Shown: in pieces, positions 25,820 to 33,301 of the stretch
Position numbering within the stretch: the stretch's first letter is position 1
How the letters are laid out: the number at the start of each line of letters is the position of its first letter
Assembly (NCBI RefSeq): GCF_008329525.1
Contig: NZ_NPKQ01000007.1
Span: 124,001-188,000, forward strand
DNA: 64,000 nucleotides
Source: Tardiphaga sp. P9-11
GTDB taxonomy: Bacteria; Pseudomonadota; Alphaproteobacteria; Rhizobiales; Xanthobacteraceae
Direction: 5' to 3'
Notes under the pieces: generated by a model
What the model saw: the letters and a program-made list of their open reading frames with translations, nothing else
Database searches by the model: none
Told to the model about the DNA's origin: nothing
Position numbers and translations under genes: made by a program

Positions 25820-26823
25820 TGCGGGTGTTGGTTGCGACCGATGCCTGGCGGCCACAAGTGAACGGTGTGGTTCGCTCCCTGGAAAATTTGGCGACTGAGG
25901 CGCCTTCCTTCGACGCTCACGTCAGCTTTTTGACTCCCAAAGATTTTCGAACGGTGCCGCTGCCTGGTTATAGCGAAATACGGCTTGCTTTGGCGCCGCC
26001 CGGCGCGGTCAAACGTGCCATCGCCTTGGCACGACCCGATTTCGTGCACATCGCAACTGAGGGTCCCATAGGCTGGATTGCGCGACACGTTTGCCAGAAG
26101 GAGGGATATCCCTTCACGACGAGTTATCACACCCGCTTTCCAGAATATCTTGCAGCTCGGCTGCCAGTGCCGCTGGCGTGGAGTTACTCAGCGTTGCGAC
26201 GCTTTCACAACAGCGGAGCGGGCATCATGGTGGGTTCACCGACACTCAGGGAAGAGTTGGCAGCTCGAGGATTCAGCAATCTCATGCTTTGGTCGCGGGG
26301 CGTCGATGCTCAGGTCTTTCGCCCGCGCATCGAGCGTCCGCTCGCATTCCCTACGCCGGTCTTTCTGTTTGTCGGCCGGCTTTCCATTGAAAAGAATATC
26401 ACAGCCTTTCTGACGCTGGATCTTCCCGGCTCGAAGGTCGTTGTCGGCGACGGGCCTTTGCGCCCGAGATTGGAAACTGAGTTTCCGGACGCGCATTTTC
26501 TCGGTACTCGTACCGGAGAGGCACTTGCAGAAGTCTATGCGTCCGCTGACGTCTTCATCTTTCCGAGTCTCACCGACACTTTCGGAATCGTACTCCTTGA
26601 GGCCTTGGCATGCGGCCTGCCGGTTGCGGCATTTCCGGTTATGGGGCCGCTCGATGTGATCGGACAATCGGAATGCGGTCGTCTCGACACGAATCTGCAG
26701 CGCGCCGCTCTGGGCGCATTAGACATCTCTCGTGAAAGATGCCGCGCCTACGCGTCAAAATTTACGTGGAGGGAAAGCGCGCGCCAGTTTATCGAGAATA
26801 TCAAACGCGCGCATGACGTTTGA
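25819..26823 (+). CDS. GT4 family glycosyltransferase (Agt/SqdX-like diacylglycerol glycosyltransferase)
   Basis: A 334-residue GT-B glycosyltransferase. The N-terminal VATDAWRPQVNGVVRSL and SYHTRFPEYLAAR segments and the C-terminal donor motif VFIFPSLTDTFGIVLLEALACGLPVAAFP match family 4 enzymes that glycosylate diacylglycerol (Agt, SqdX, MgtA). VFLFVGRLSIEKNI is the hinge motif. Translationally coupled to the phosphoesterase gene (stop TAA at 25817-25819 overlaps the ATG). A PlcP-like enzyme would supply diacylglycerol, and this enzyme would add the sugar. It is slightly shorter than most relatives, mainly near residues 25-35. Confidence 0.88.
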   Translation: MRVLVATDAWRPQVNGVVRSLENLATEAPSFDAHVSFLTPKDFRTVPLPGYSEIRLALAPPGAVKRAIALARPDFVHIATEGPIGWIARHVCQKEGYPFTTSYHTRFPEYLAARLPVPLAWSYSALRRFHNSGAGIMVGSPTLREELAARGFSNLMLWSRGVDAQVFRPRIERPLAFPTPVFLFVGRLSIEKNITAFLTLDLPGSKVVVGDGPLRPRLETEFPDAHFLGTRTGEALAEVYASADVFIFPSLTDTFGIVLLEALACGLPVAAFPVMGPLDVIGQSECGRLDTNLQRAALGALDISRERCRAYASKFTWRESARQFIENIKRAHDV

Positions 26824-26961
26824 CCCAATTGCGATCTGTTATTGATCAAATCGAAGTGGGGGAGTCATACGATTCGGATCATCGGCGATACAGCAACCCT
26901 CGAACAGGTCATCGCTGGAAAAAGCGTGCCTGTAACTGGTATTCGCAGTTTCGTATGCAAA

Positions 26962-27036
26962 TGGCGCTCCCTAGCGGAATCGAACCGCTCTCTCCACCGT
27001 GAAAGGGTGGCGTCCTAACCGATAGACGAAGGGAGC
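26962..27036 (-). tRNA. tRNA-Glu (TTC)
   Basis: On the minus strand the acceptor arms GCTCCCT (27030-27036) and AGGGAGC (26966-26972) pair perfectly. The anticodon loop CTTTCAC reads TTC, and the T-arm has GGTTCGATTCC. The 3' CCA is encoded (TGG at 26962-26964). No displaced copy of its 3' end was found in the window, so there is no sign of an integrated element here. Confidence 0.97.
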
Positions 27037-27366
27037 AAAAAACCCCGGCCGATCCAGCGGCCCGAAAGAGGGCCAAGGATACCGCGGTTCTGCACGGTTA
27101 TTTCTAAAATCGCCGCAACATCAAAGCTTTAGGGCTAATCTATCGCGGGTGGCACCGACCGAAAGCAAATCAGTTTGGTGCCAGCGGCCGAACGTATAGT
27201 GACGTTTGTTCGGGTCGGCAAGTGGTCGGTGAGGGATCAGGTGGATGATCCCCATGCGCAATCCGTCGGTCTTGTACACAGGACATTTCGAACTCTTCTG
27301 CCCCTCTCAACGGTTCTTAAAGCATGCGGGCTTAAGGCTCTGCCTTTGGGGGCGTGGAGCGATGCG
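27037..27366. other. Intergenic region between tRNA-Glu and the PilZ gene
   Basis: About 330 bp. It holds the minus-strand promoter region of tRNA-Glu next to 27036 and the leader of the PilZ gene. An open plus frame from 27175 exists but its composition does not look coding before 27367. Confidence 0.5.
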
Positions 27367-27621
27367 ATGGCAGTGACAAAAAAACGCGATACACGCCGAT
27401 CCGTGCACCAGGCCGGATGGATCACGCTAGACGGTGGATTTGCGGCCCGGCAATGCAATGTGCTGGATCTTTCGGCCTCTGGCGCGAAAGTGGTGGTCGA
27501 TGACCCCACCTCGATCCCCAACAAGATGAAGCTGGCGTTCTCGCGCGATGCGCGCACCGGACGCATTTGCGAGGTGGTCTGGCGCCGCGGCAAGACGCTG
27601 GGCGTCCGCTTCATCACCTAG
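27367..27621 (+). CDS. PilZ domain protein
   Basis: An 84-residue single-domain PilZ-like protein. The motif RxxxR appears near the N-terminus (KKRDTRRSVHQ) and the second c-di-GMP motif as DLSASGAKV (D/N-x-S-x-x-G), so cyclic di-GMP binding is plausible. The protein is the domain alone, like many small alphaproteobacterial PilZ adaptors that act on motility or exopolysaccharide. Start at ATG 27367 keeps the full domain. A tiny membrane protein gene begins 12 bp downstream. Confidence 0.85.
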   Translation: MAVTKKRDTRRSVHQAGWITLDGGFAARQCNVLDLSASGAKVVVDDPTSIPNKMKLAFSRDARTGRICEVVWRRGKTLGVRFIT

Positions 27622-27633
27622 GACGGGATCAGC

Positions 27634-27786
27634 TTGCGCCCCGATATCGTCATTCCCGTGCTGATGGGCTGCGCGCTGCTCTGGTGGATCGGCCGCGGCA
27701 TGAACTGGACTACGCGCCTCCTGGTCGGCGCGATCACGCTGGTGGTGATCGTTGGCGTCCTGCTGCTCGAACGCTCAATGCAATAG
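27634..27786 (+). CDS. Small two-span membrane protein, 50 aa
   Basis: A TTG start at 27634 preceded by GGACGGG opens a 50-codon frame ending TAG at 27784-27786. Two hydrophobic spans are visible: VIPVLMGCALLWWIG and LLVGAITLVVIVGVLLL, joined by RGMNWTTR. Position, ribosome site and hydrophobic pattern support a real gene, probably cotranscribed with the PilZ gene. No family recognised. Confidence 0.6.
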   Translation: MRPDIVIPVLMGCALLWWIGRGMNWTTRLLVGAITLVVIVGVLLLERSMQ

Positions 27787-27789
27787 AGC

Positions 27790-28437
27790 TCAGGAGAGCG
27801 GCGGCGCGACAAAGGTCTGAAAGCCCGGCCGTGCCGATATCGTTTCATACCAGCGCTGCAGATGCGGCAAAGCAGGGCGCATAACACCTTCCACGCCGAA
27901 CCAGCGCCGCGCGTAGCAGCCGATGGCCAGATCAGCGAGGCTGAAATCGTCGCCCTCCATCCAGGTCTGATGGGAAAGCTGCCGGTCGATGATCTCCCAC
28001 AGTGCGGCATTGGCGTCGGCGGCCTTCTGTAGCTCCGCCATGTTGCGGTCGGCAATGGGCGTCCGCACCAGTCCCCAGAACAACGGGCGCTCGGCCGGCT
28101 GCAGCGTTGTCAGCGTCCAGTCGAGCCAGCGCTCCATCCCTGCGCGCACCTTGTGGGCCGCTGGATAGAGCGTCGACGTAGCGCCATAGGCCAGCGCGAT
28201 GTAGCGCATAATGGAATTGGATTCCCACAGCACGAAATCGCCTTGCACCAATGTAGGCACGCGGCCGTTCGGATTCATCGCCAGATAATCGGCCTCGCCA
28301 TTGCGGCCGAACTGCATGCCGGCATCGATGCGATCATAGGCGACGTCGAGTTCATGGCAGCACCACAGAACTTTCTGCACATTGACCGAATTGGCACGAC
28401 CCCAGATCTGCAGGGATGGAGAGGGAGTTTGTGGCAC
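27790..28437 (-). CDS. Glutathione S-transferase family protein
   Basis: A 215-residue GST. The N-terminal thioredoxin-like domain (1-80) has WGRANSVNVQKVLWC with Ser17 in the catalytic Ser/Cys position and the glutathione-binding motifs GRVPTLV and ESNSIMRYI. The all-helical C-terminal domain follows, with the N-capping FSLADLAIGCYARRW motif. The type (theta/beta-like) and substrate are unclear. It converges on the small membrane protein gene at 27634, 3 bp between stops. Confidence 0.9.
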   Translation of the reverse strand: MPQTPSPSLQIWGRANSVNVQKVLWCCHELDVAYDRIDAGMQFGRNGEADYLAMNPNGRVPTLVQGDFVLWESNSIMRYIALAYGATSTLYPAAHKVRAGMERWLDWTLTTLQPAERPLFWGLVRTPIADRNMAELQKAADANAALWEIIDRQLSHQTWMEGDDFSLADLAIGCYARRWFGVEGVMRPALPHLQRWYETISARPGFQTFVAPPLS

Positions 28438-28544
28438 GATGGACCTCGCTGGCGGGTAAGCGCCGCAGGTTTAGCCAGCAACTCGCCGTCGTCGCAAGGC
28501 CGGTCTCGCGTCCGTCCCTCACAAAGGAGCGAGCCCGCAAGCGA

Positions 28545-28572
28545 AACAGGCCCCGCATGAGCGAGGCCTGTT
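28545..28572. terminator. Stem-loop between GST and tiny membrane peptide genes
   Basis: AACAGGCCCCGC and GCGAGGCCTGTT pair over 12 bp with one mismatch around a 4-bp loop. It lies 23 bp past the stop of the 26-residue gene on the minus strand. Only a short T tract follows, so termination strength is probably weak. Confidence 0.5.
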
Positions 28573-28594
28573 CATTGGTTCAGCTTGGGAGGCG

Positions 28595-28675
28595 TCAGCG
28601 ACCAAAGAAGAGCCACAGCAGAATGATCACCGGAATCGGCACACCCAGCAGCCAGAGCAAAATTCCACGTCCCAT
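28595..28675 (-). CDS. 26-residue single-span membrane peptide
   Basis: On the minus strand, ATG at 28675 follows GGAGG with 8-bp spacing and opens a 26-codon frame ending TGA at 28595. Almost the whole peptide is one hydrophobic helix (ILLWLLGVPIPVILLLWLF) with a central proline pair and a GR end. Very small proteins of this form are widely conserved in proteobacteria but usually missed. The strong ribosome site and high-quality hydrophobic pattern argue for a gene. Function unknown. Confidence 0.65.
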   Translation of the reverse strand: MGRGILLWLLGVPIPVIILLWLFFGR

Positions 28676-28766
28676 CGTCTCAGCCTCCATGAAATCAGTA
28701 TCGCATCAACAACGCGACAGCACTCATGGCGTTCCACCGCTGCGACTGCAGCGATGCGCTTTTGAG

Positions 28767-29216
28767 TTACCAATGTCCGGTGTTGGGCATGGAAGACCAC
28801 GGCTCTTGCGGCGGTAGTGCGTCGCCTTTCTGCAGGAGTTCGATCGAATGCAGATCGGGTGAACGGACAAACGCCATCTGACCGTCGCGCGGCGGACGGT
28901 TGATGGTGATTCCGAGCTTCATCAGCCGATCGCAGGTCGCATAAATATCGTCGACCTCGTAAGCGAGATGGCCGAAATAGCGATCCTCGCCGTACTTCTC
29001 TTCATCCCAGTTGTAGGTGAGCTCGATCAGCGGCGCGCCGCGCCCCTTGGTCTTGGCGAGCAGCGCCTCGTCTTCGGCAGCGCACAAGAACACCAGAGTG
29101 AATTTCGCCTTGTCGTTGTCGACCCGGCGGACTTCCTCGAGTCCCAGCGCATCGGCATAGAATTTCAGGGCCGCATCCAAGTTGCGGACGCGCAGCATGG
29201 TGTGAAGGTAGCGCAT
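28767..29216 (-). CDS. VOC family protein, lactoylglutathione lyase-like
   Basis: A 149-residue glyoxalase-fold protein with two beta-alpha-beta-beta-beta modules. [17 protein letters not shown] opens the first; metal-ligand positions of glyoxalase I are recognisable as His in LHTML, Glu in LIELTYNW, His in FGHLAYEV and Glu in HSIELLQK. It would convert the methylglyoxal-glutathione adduct to lactoylglutathione. ATG at 29216 was preferred over 29231 because GGAG lies 8 bp upstream and the N-terminus then matches GloA. Confidence 0.87.
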   Translation of the reverse strand: MRYLHTMLRVRNLDAALKFYADALGLEEVRRVDNDKAKFTLVFLCAAEDEALLAKTKGRGAPLIELTYNWDEEKYGEDRYFGHLAYEVDDIYATCDRLMKLGITINRPPRDGQMAFVRSPDLHSIELLQKGDALPPQEPWSSMPNTGHW

Positions 29217-29354
29217 TGGGATTGTCTCCATGGGATCGACACAAGCGTGCAACCACTAGGGCAGCGGCGCTTGCCATAGCAGCTAAACAGAACAAATGGC
29301 AGATGTCGTCTTGAGAAAGAGGGAGCACCATCTGAATTGTGAAGAGCGTTGCCC

Positions 29355-29573
29355 TCAGGCGCTGACATCCACGATGGCGGGCGGATCGATTTCCCGCTTG
29401 TGCCAGACGGTCAAATCCTTGCGCGGCCTCTCCCACGCATATTCGTCACCGTTTATTTGCAAATGCTGAATGGCCGCCACATGGGCGTCATCGGCGCTCT
29501 TGGCCTCCACGACGATCTCCACGGATTCCTCGACGGAGCGAACGACGACGACGCTAAAAAATTTCCTGGCCAT
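29355..29573 (-). CDS. Hypothetical protein, 72 aa
   Basis: A small soluble protein. It begins with a beta strand (KFFSVVVVRSVEESVEIVVEAKS), followed by a helix (DDAHVAAIQHLQ) and a strand with several aromatic residues (YAWERPRKDLTVWH), suggesting a compact alpha/beta fold. No signal peptide or membrane span. No family recognised; the ordered strand-helix-strand pattern supports it being real. Confidence 0.65.
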   Translation of the reverse strand: MARKFFSVVVVRSVEESVEIVVEAKSADDAHVAAIQHLQINGDEYAWERPRKDLTVWHKREIDPPAIVDVSA

Positions 29574-29685
29574 GCGGGCATAACCGACGGCGCAAGACTA
29601 CGTTCCCGGGGACGATGTATTAAGCCGTGACCGCAGCAATTTATCGGCAACGCTGTCGTAAAGGGTAATCTCGAACCGTGCGGGA

Positions 29686-30210
29686 CTAGGTCGGGACGAT
29701 GCTGAAATGATGATCATCGATCTTCTCCCGCGTGATGTCGACGATGGCGCCGGGAAACCGAACCGCCTTGCCCGACGAATCGAGCGTGCACTTGCCGCGC
29801 GCATAGACCCAATGTGTGATGCCGTGAGAGACGACGCGGTATTCGCGTGAGAACACCTGACCTGTCGTCAGTGAGCGATTGATAGCGGTGGCGACGTCAT
29901 CGATGTCGTCCGGATGAATGGCATCCAGCCAGTCTTGCAACGGCGTGCCCCGCGATGCCAAATCCGCATTGACGCCGAACAGGCGGGCGAATTTACTGTC
30001 TGCATAGACGCGGTCATTAGCGATGTCCCAGTCCCAGGTGCCAACCAATCGATCCTGGATGCTGGAGTCGCCCTCATCATGACGCACGCCGCTCTGGGCG
30101 GCTTCGAGTGATGCCATCCGCAGGATTTGAGCGAGGACTGTCTGATGGCTCGCCTCCGCCGAAATGGCGAGCTCCCTGCAGATCTCCGAGATGGGTCGAC
30201 CGACAATCAT
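29686..30210 (-). CDS. PAS domain protein without output domain
   Basis: A 174-residue protein. An N-terminal helical segment with many small residues (1-45) precedes a PAS_3-type fold: TWDWDIANDRVYADSKFARLFG, IHPDDIDDVATAI, FSREYRVVSHG, HWVYARGKC and GAIVDITREK are the classic PAS/PAC landmarks (about 58-165). The protein ends a few residues later, so it has no kinase, GGDEF or HTH output and may be a partner sensor. GGAG precedes ATG 30210; an adjoining ATG at 30213 is possible. Confidence 0.85.
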   Translation of the reverse strand: MIVGRPISEICRELAISAEASHQTVLAQILRMASLEAAQSGVRHDEGDSSIQDRLVGTWDWDIANDRVYADSKFARLFGVNADLASRGTPLQDWLDAIHPDDIDDVATAINRSLTTGQVFSREYRVVSHGITHWVYARGKCTLDSSGKAVRFPGAIVDITREKIDDHHFSIVPT

Positions 30211-30320
30211 CATCGCTCCGGGAACTTATTGGCCGACTGATCGTAATGTTACGTATATTGATAAGCATTCAATTCAGCGTACAGGGAAAAGGTTCCGAAA
30301 CCTTTCTGTACAACTTGGGA

Positions 30321-30497
30321 GTGTTACTCGTGTGGCGGTTTGGAAGGGCTTCGGACGAGGAGGCCTTAAAAATGGTTGTGACGTACCTCACCATTAACGA
30401 GCCGGAGCGCCGTCGCGAAATATTCGAACTCGCTGAGAAGTATGCGAAGGAGACCTGTGCTCCGCCGATTTCGCAGGACAACATCGATAAGAAGTAA
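30321..30497 (+). CDS. Small hypothetical protein (start uncertain)
   Basis: The C-terminal 45 residues look coding and helical: SDEEALKMVVTYLTINEPERRREIFELAEKYAKE. The start is unclear: GTG at 30321 gives 58 residues, ATG at 30372 gives 41, and an ATG at 30246 would give 83 but with a poor N-terminus. No ribosome site settles it. No family recognised. Confidence 0.45.
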   Translation: MLLVWRFGRASDEEALKMVVTYLTINEPERRREIFELAEKYAKETCAPPISQDNIDKK

Positions 30498-30705
30498 CAG
30501 GCCGAGGAAGTAACGAACCGGCCAGGGTCGTTTCACGTTGCGGTTCTGTAGTTTAGTTTGATCGTGGGAGCGCGGGAAATTAACAGTCCCGAACGGCTTC
30601 ATTAAAATCAGATCGGCCAAGTAACCTTCATCAGTTAGGTTAAAACCAGAGTCTGATTGCACGGAAATAAGAGTGAGCTATTCATTTCCCATCGAGGGAG
30701 TGACC

Positions 30706-30891
30706 ATGTCCGCTTCGTTTCACAATGCCGACAAGCCGACGCATCGACGGGTGATGCTGGTGGGATTTTTGTTCTGCGCAGCCTTTGTCGCCGTGACCTT
30801 CTTTGCGCGACCGCAGCCCGCATCGGATCATGTCCTGCTCAAAGCCGACAAGCTCACACGCACCGCTGGTCAGCCTGTTGCTGCCAACTAA
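30706..30891 (+). CDS. Small single-span membrane protein, 61 aa
   Basis: GAGGGAG at 30694-30700 lies 5 bp before the ATG. The 61-residue product has a short positive N-terminus (HRR), one transmembrane helix (VMLVGFLFCAAFVAVTFFA) and a polar tail that would face the periplasm. Function unknown. Confidence 0.65.
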   Translation: MSASFHNADKPTHRRVMLVGFLFCAAFVAVTFFARPQPASDHVLLKADKLTRTAGQPVAAN

Positions 30892-30903
30892 CCAAGCAAA
30901 GCG

Positions 30904-31116
30904 TCAACGCTGGCTTGGGGTGGTGTTCGGGCTAAAGGGCATGATCACGCGTACAGGCTCTGGCAGTACGGGGCGCTTATAGGCGACATGCTGGGCGCCT
31001 TTATTAGCAACAGCTGGTCTCGGCTCGAGGAGCCACGGTACGAAGGCGATCATTCCGCAGACAAGCGCGACCGCGCAGAGCAGGAATATACTGCTATCTT
31101 CTTCTCTAGGTCCCAT
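30904..31116 (-). CDS. Small membrane-anchored protein, 70 aa (tentative)
   Basis: A frame with one hydrophobic span near the N-terminus (IFLLCAVALVCGMIAFVPWLL) and a proline-rich periplasmic-type tail (RPVLPEPVRVIMPF). The ATG at 31116 or a GTG at 31134 could start it; neither has a good ribosome site. It faces the 30706 gene and is only tentatively a gene. Confidence 0.4.
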   Translation of the reverse strand: MGPREEDSSIFLLCAVALVCGMIAFVPWLLEPRPAVANKGAQHVAYKRPVLPEPVRVIMPFSPNTTPSQR

Positions 31117-31191
31117 GCCATGGAAACACCGCACTGCGGCGTTCGTTCCAATGAGCTATACGGCTCGCGGAAGAGGGGCGGGGGGAAGGTC

Positions 31192-31413
31192 ATGAGAATT
31201 GTCGTTGTTGGACTACTGATCGCTGTCATACCGCTGCAGGCCTTCGCTGAGGCGTCGAAGAAAACGGCGGCAACGAAGCAGAGCATGAAGCCAGCACCGC
31301 GAAAACCAGATCCGTGTAAACAATACGGCGCCGGCTTCGTGCAGGTCGAGGGCACGTCGACCTGCATCAGGGTCGGCGGGAGCGTCGGCATTGGTGGGGG
31401 CATCTCGCAATAG
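31192..31413 (+). CDS. Small secreted protein carrying a porin N-terminal-like motif
   Basis: GGGGGAAGG precedes the ATG. The 73-residue product has a signal peptide (residues 1-20, ending FAEA) and a Lys/Pro-rich linker. The end, DPCKQYGAGFVQVEGTSTC, then IRVGG, closely recalls the start of mature rhizobial Omp2/RopA porins (Cys-x2-YGAGF-x-PGTDTC-IKxGG), but the beta-barrel that should follow is absent. Either a porin-derived mini-protein or a family of its own using the same disulphide-bearing motif. Confidence 0.7.
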   Translation: MRIVVVGLLIAVIPLQAFAEASKKTAATKQSMKPAPRKPDPCKQYGAGFVQVEGTSTCIRVGGSVGIGGGISQ

Positions 31414-31443
31414 AACGTGGATCGCCGCGGACTGGTGGCAACC

Positions 31444-31614
31444 TCAGACCTTCTTGTCGAACTCGACCGGCGCCTCCGGCGGTTCGTGATGGTCGTCATA
31501 GGCCCGTTTCGCCTGCAACTGGTCCCATGCCCCCGTGCGCAACGACAGCCGCCCGTAAGGCGGCGGATTCGGCTTCAACTCGATGGGTTGAATGGTAAGG
31601 GCTCTGGATGTCAT
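31444..31614 (-). CDS. Small hypothetical protein, 56 aa
   Basis: A minus-strand frame from ATG 31614 to TGA 31444. The product is hydrophilic and proline-rich (LKPNPPPYGRLSLRTGAW, then DDHHEPPEAP). The composition looks like a genuine small rhizobial protein, but the only GGAG touches the start codon, so the start is in doubt. Function unknown. Confidence 0.45.
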   Translation of the reverse strand: MTSRALTIQPIELKPNPPPYGRLSLRTGAWDQLQAKRAYDDHHEPPEAPVEFDKKV

Positions 31615-31791
31615 CTCCAAATAATATCCCTGACACGATTGGGTTCTCCAGGCCCTGGAAGCGCGGTTAAGACCGGGTTTTCAGAATCGGCTGCATTTGA
31701 ACGATCGCTTGGCGAACCGGCTTGCGGCTCCAGGAACAAGTCGTGTTGGCGCATGTTCTGCACTCACCAAACGGTGCGTAGGACACGTTGC

Positions 31792-31932
31792 ATGGACGAG
31801 GAATTCAATGACGCGGGCGAGCAGCTCGCCACTTACATCAACCAGCTGATTGAGGAGGCCGACGACGATGGACGACCTGAAGAACAAGGGGCAGCCGGAT
31901 CGCAGCAAGATCAACATGCACGAGGCGCATGA
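31792..31932 (+). CDS. Tentative 46-aa acidic ORF overlapping the DUF3606 gene
   Basis: ATG at 31792 opens a frame whose first 30 residues are acidic and helical (MDEEFNDAGEQLATYINQLIEE). The rest overlaps the DUF3606 gene in another frame and looks low in quality. It may be a short translationally coupled leader ORF or chance. Confidence 0.3.
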   Translation: MDEEFNDAGEQLATYINQLIEEADDDGRPEEQGAAGSQQDQHARGA

Positions 31933-32041
31933 GGTGAAGTACTGGACCCACCAGCTCGGCGTGTCCCACGAGAAGTTACAGGCGACGGTGGAGAAAGTCG
32001 GCAATGCGGCCGCGGCAGTGCGCAAGGAGCTGGCGCATTAG
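31868..32041 (+). CDS. DUF3606 domain protein
   Basis: A 57-residue protein made of the DUF3606 domain: the signature EVKYWTHQLGVSHEKLQATV is followed by EKVGNAAAAVRKEL. AGGAGG at 31853 gives 9-bp spacing to the ATG. The function of the domain is unknown; such proteins often sit among stress-related genes. A paralogue is encoded at 35357, sharing YW-x3-L-x-V and the VEKVG/IEKVG-x3-AAVR segments. Confidence 0.85.
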   Translation: MDDLKNKGQPDRSKINMHEAHEVKYWTHQLGVSHEKLQATVEKVGNAAAAVRKELAH

Positions 32042-32072
32042 GAGCGGGCGCAAATTCACTCAATGAACAAGC

Positions 32073-32100
32073 AAAAAACAGCACCCGATCGGGTGCTGTT
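32073..32100. terminator. Bidirectional terminator between DUF3606 and PRC-barrel genes
   Basis: A perfect 24-bp palindrome (arms AACAGCACCCGA and complement) lies between the two converging genes. Six A at 32073-32078 become a T6 run on the minus strand, a good intrinsic terminator for the PRC gene; on the plus strand only TTT follows. Confidence 0.85.
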
Positions 32101-32130
32101 TCGCTGTGTCGTACTTGCAATAGCCGGGCG

Positions 32131-32496
32131 TTAGATGCCCATGGGAACCCCGTAGTAGTCATTTACTGCACGAGCCCGCGATGTGTCGGCCCAATTCCAG
32201 CTGTTGTCGTTGCCGTATTTCGGCGCATTCTCGAGCTGCTGTTGCGTGACGCCGGTGCGATAGCCGCCCAGCTCCGTGTCATATTTCAGCGATTGCCAGG
32301 GTAGGGGATAATGATCGTCGCCGATCCCTAGAAAACCGCCGAAAGACAGCACTGCATAGGATACACTGCCGCTCTTCTTGTCGATCATCACGCGCTCGAT
32401 CGAGCCGATCTTCTGGTCGTTGGCTCCAAACACTGCGGTGCCTTCAACCTTGTCGCTGCCAATGAGGTTGCCTTGTTCACGTGCTTCGATGGACAT
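32131..32496 (-). CDS. PRC-barrel domain protein
   Basis: A 121-residue protein with a PRC-barrel in its first 80 residues: LIGSDKVEGTAVFGANDQKIGSIERVM, then SYAVLSFGGFLGIGDDHYPLPW (key residues GFLGIGDDHYPLPW). The C-terminus is a short polar tail ending YYGVPMG. PRC-barrel proteins of this type are common in rhizobia and often induced by stress; the domain also occurs in RimM and photosynthetic reaction-centre H subunits. Its role here is unknown. GGGAGACGG precedes the ATG at 32496. Confidence 0.88.
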   Translation of the reverse strand: MSIEAREQGNLIGSDKVEGTAVFGANDQKIGSIERVMIDKKSGSVSYAVLSFGGFLGIGDDHYPLPWQSLKYDTELGGYRTGVTQQQLENAPKYGNDNSWNWADTSRARAVNDYYGVPMGI

Positions 32497-32588
32497 GAGC
32501 CGTCTCCCTTCTGGTTGTGTCGCGCCAACCGGTTAAAGAGAGAAACGTTCCTGCGTCGTAGCCGCGCGGGCATTTGCACGCAATGCCG

Positions 32589-32834
32589 TCAGCGGCTGGC
32601 GACCAGGCGCAGGCGCGGCTTCAGCGTCTCCTGCAGCTCTTCCGCTAGTTTCAGGACCCGCGGATCGTTGGAGCGCGCCGCGCAGGTTGAGAACTGATTG
32701 ACGGAACGGGCGAGGGCTTCGCGTTCTTCGAATGTATGCGTGACCTGCGGACTCGACAATCGCAACACCATCTGGCCCAAGCCGACGAGCAACTCGTCGA
32801 GTGCTTTGTCGATCTTCGCGATCTGTTCAATCAT
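32589..32834 (-). CDS. Small helical protein, 81 aa
   Basis: GAGGAG lies 8 bp before the ATG at 32834. The product is all-helical by pattern (MIEQIAKIDKALDELLVGL; FEEREALARSVNQF; RVLKLAEELQETLKPRL), soluble, with one Cys. Earlier in-frame starts (ATG 32840, GTG 32843) are nearer the ribosome site than normal. Function unknown. Confidence 0.6.
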   Translation of the reverse strand: MIEQIAKIDKALDELLVGLGQMVLRLSSPQVTHTFEEREALARSVNQFSTCAARSNDPRVLKLAEELQETLKPRLRLVASR

Positions 32835-32978
32835 CGCCATCACTCCTCTGCTTGAACGGGTGTCTGCACGACACTGCGTTCATTCATGGGGAGGAAAGCG
32901 TCGGCTTTGCGAGCCGTTCCGATATCCGGGCGCTCATGGTCAATGAAGCGTAAAGGCGGTGCCGGGCACGTTAAGGTC

Positions 32979-33197
32979 TCATCCCGAGATGATCGGCGCC
33001 TTGTCGCGCGGGAGCGCAGCAAGGCGATGCGTATAGGGCGATGGTTTCAGTTTGCGGTGCGTCACGGGGATCATCTTGTCGCGCCCGTTATGCTCGTCGA
33101 AAGCGCGAAGTCGCTCCCTGATGAATTCGGGATGCGCCGCGTGAAAGGCCTGAAGCTGGCGGGCGAGCTGCGCGCGGCGATAACGGATGGGCATCAT
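32979..33197 (-). CDS. Small basic protein, 72 aa
   Basis: GGGAG precedes ATG 33197 with 6-bp spacing. The N-terminal half is an Arg/Gln-rich helix (RYRRAQLARQLQAFHAAH, then FIRERLRAFDEH); the rest is basic and unstructured. It may bind nucleic acid. No family recognised. Confidence 0.55.
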   Translation of the reverse strand: MMPIRYRRAQLARQLQAFHAAHPEFIRERLRAFDEHNGRDKMIPVTHRKLKPSPYTHRLAALPRDKAPIISG

Positions 33198-33301
33198 GAC
33201 GCACTCCCGGTCTGGAACCTGAGCAGTGAAATCTTACAGGCCCTGAAACCAACAAAAAAGCTTGGCGTTATTTGGCCGGTGGTGAACAGAAAGGGTTTCA
33301 C

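Noticed and set aside
32840-33022. 60-codon minus-strand frame between two small genes
   Set aside because: No ribosome site, Arg/Ser-rich composition without structure; overlaps the start region of the 32589 gene.
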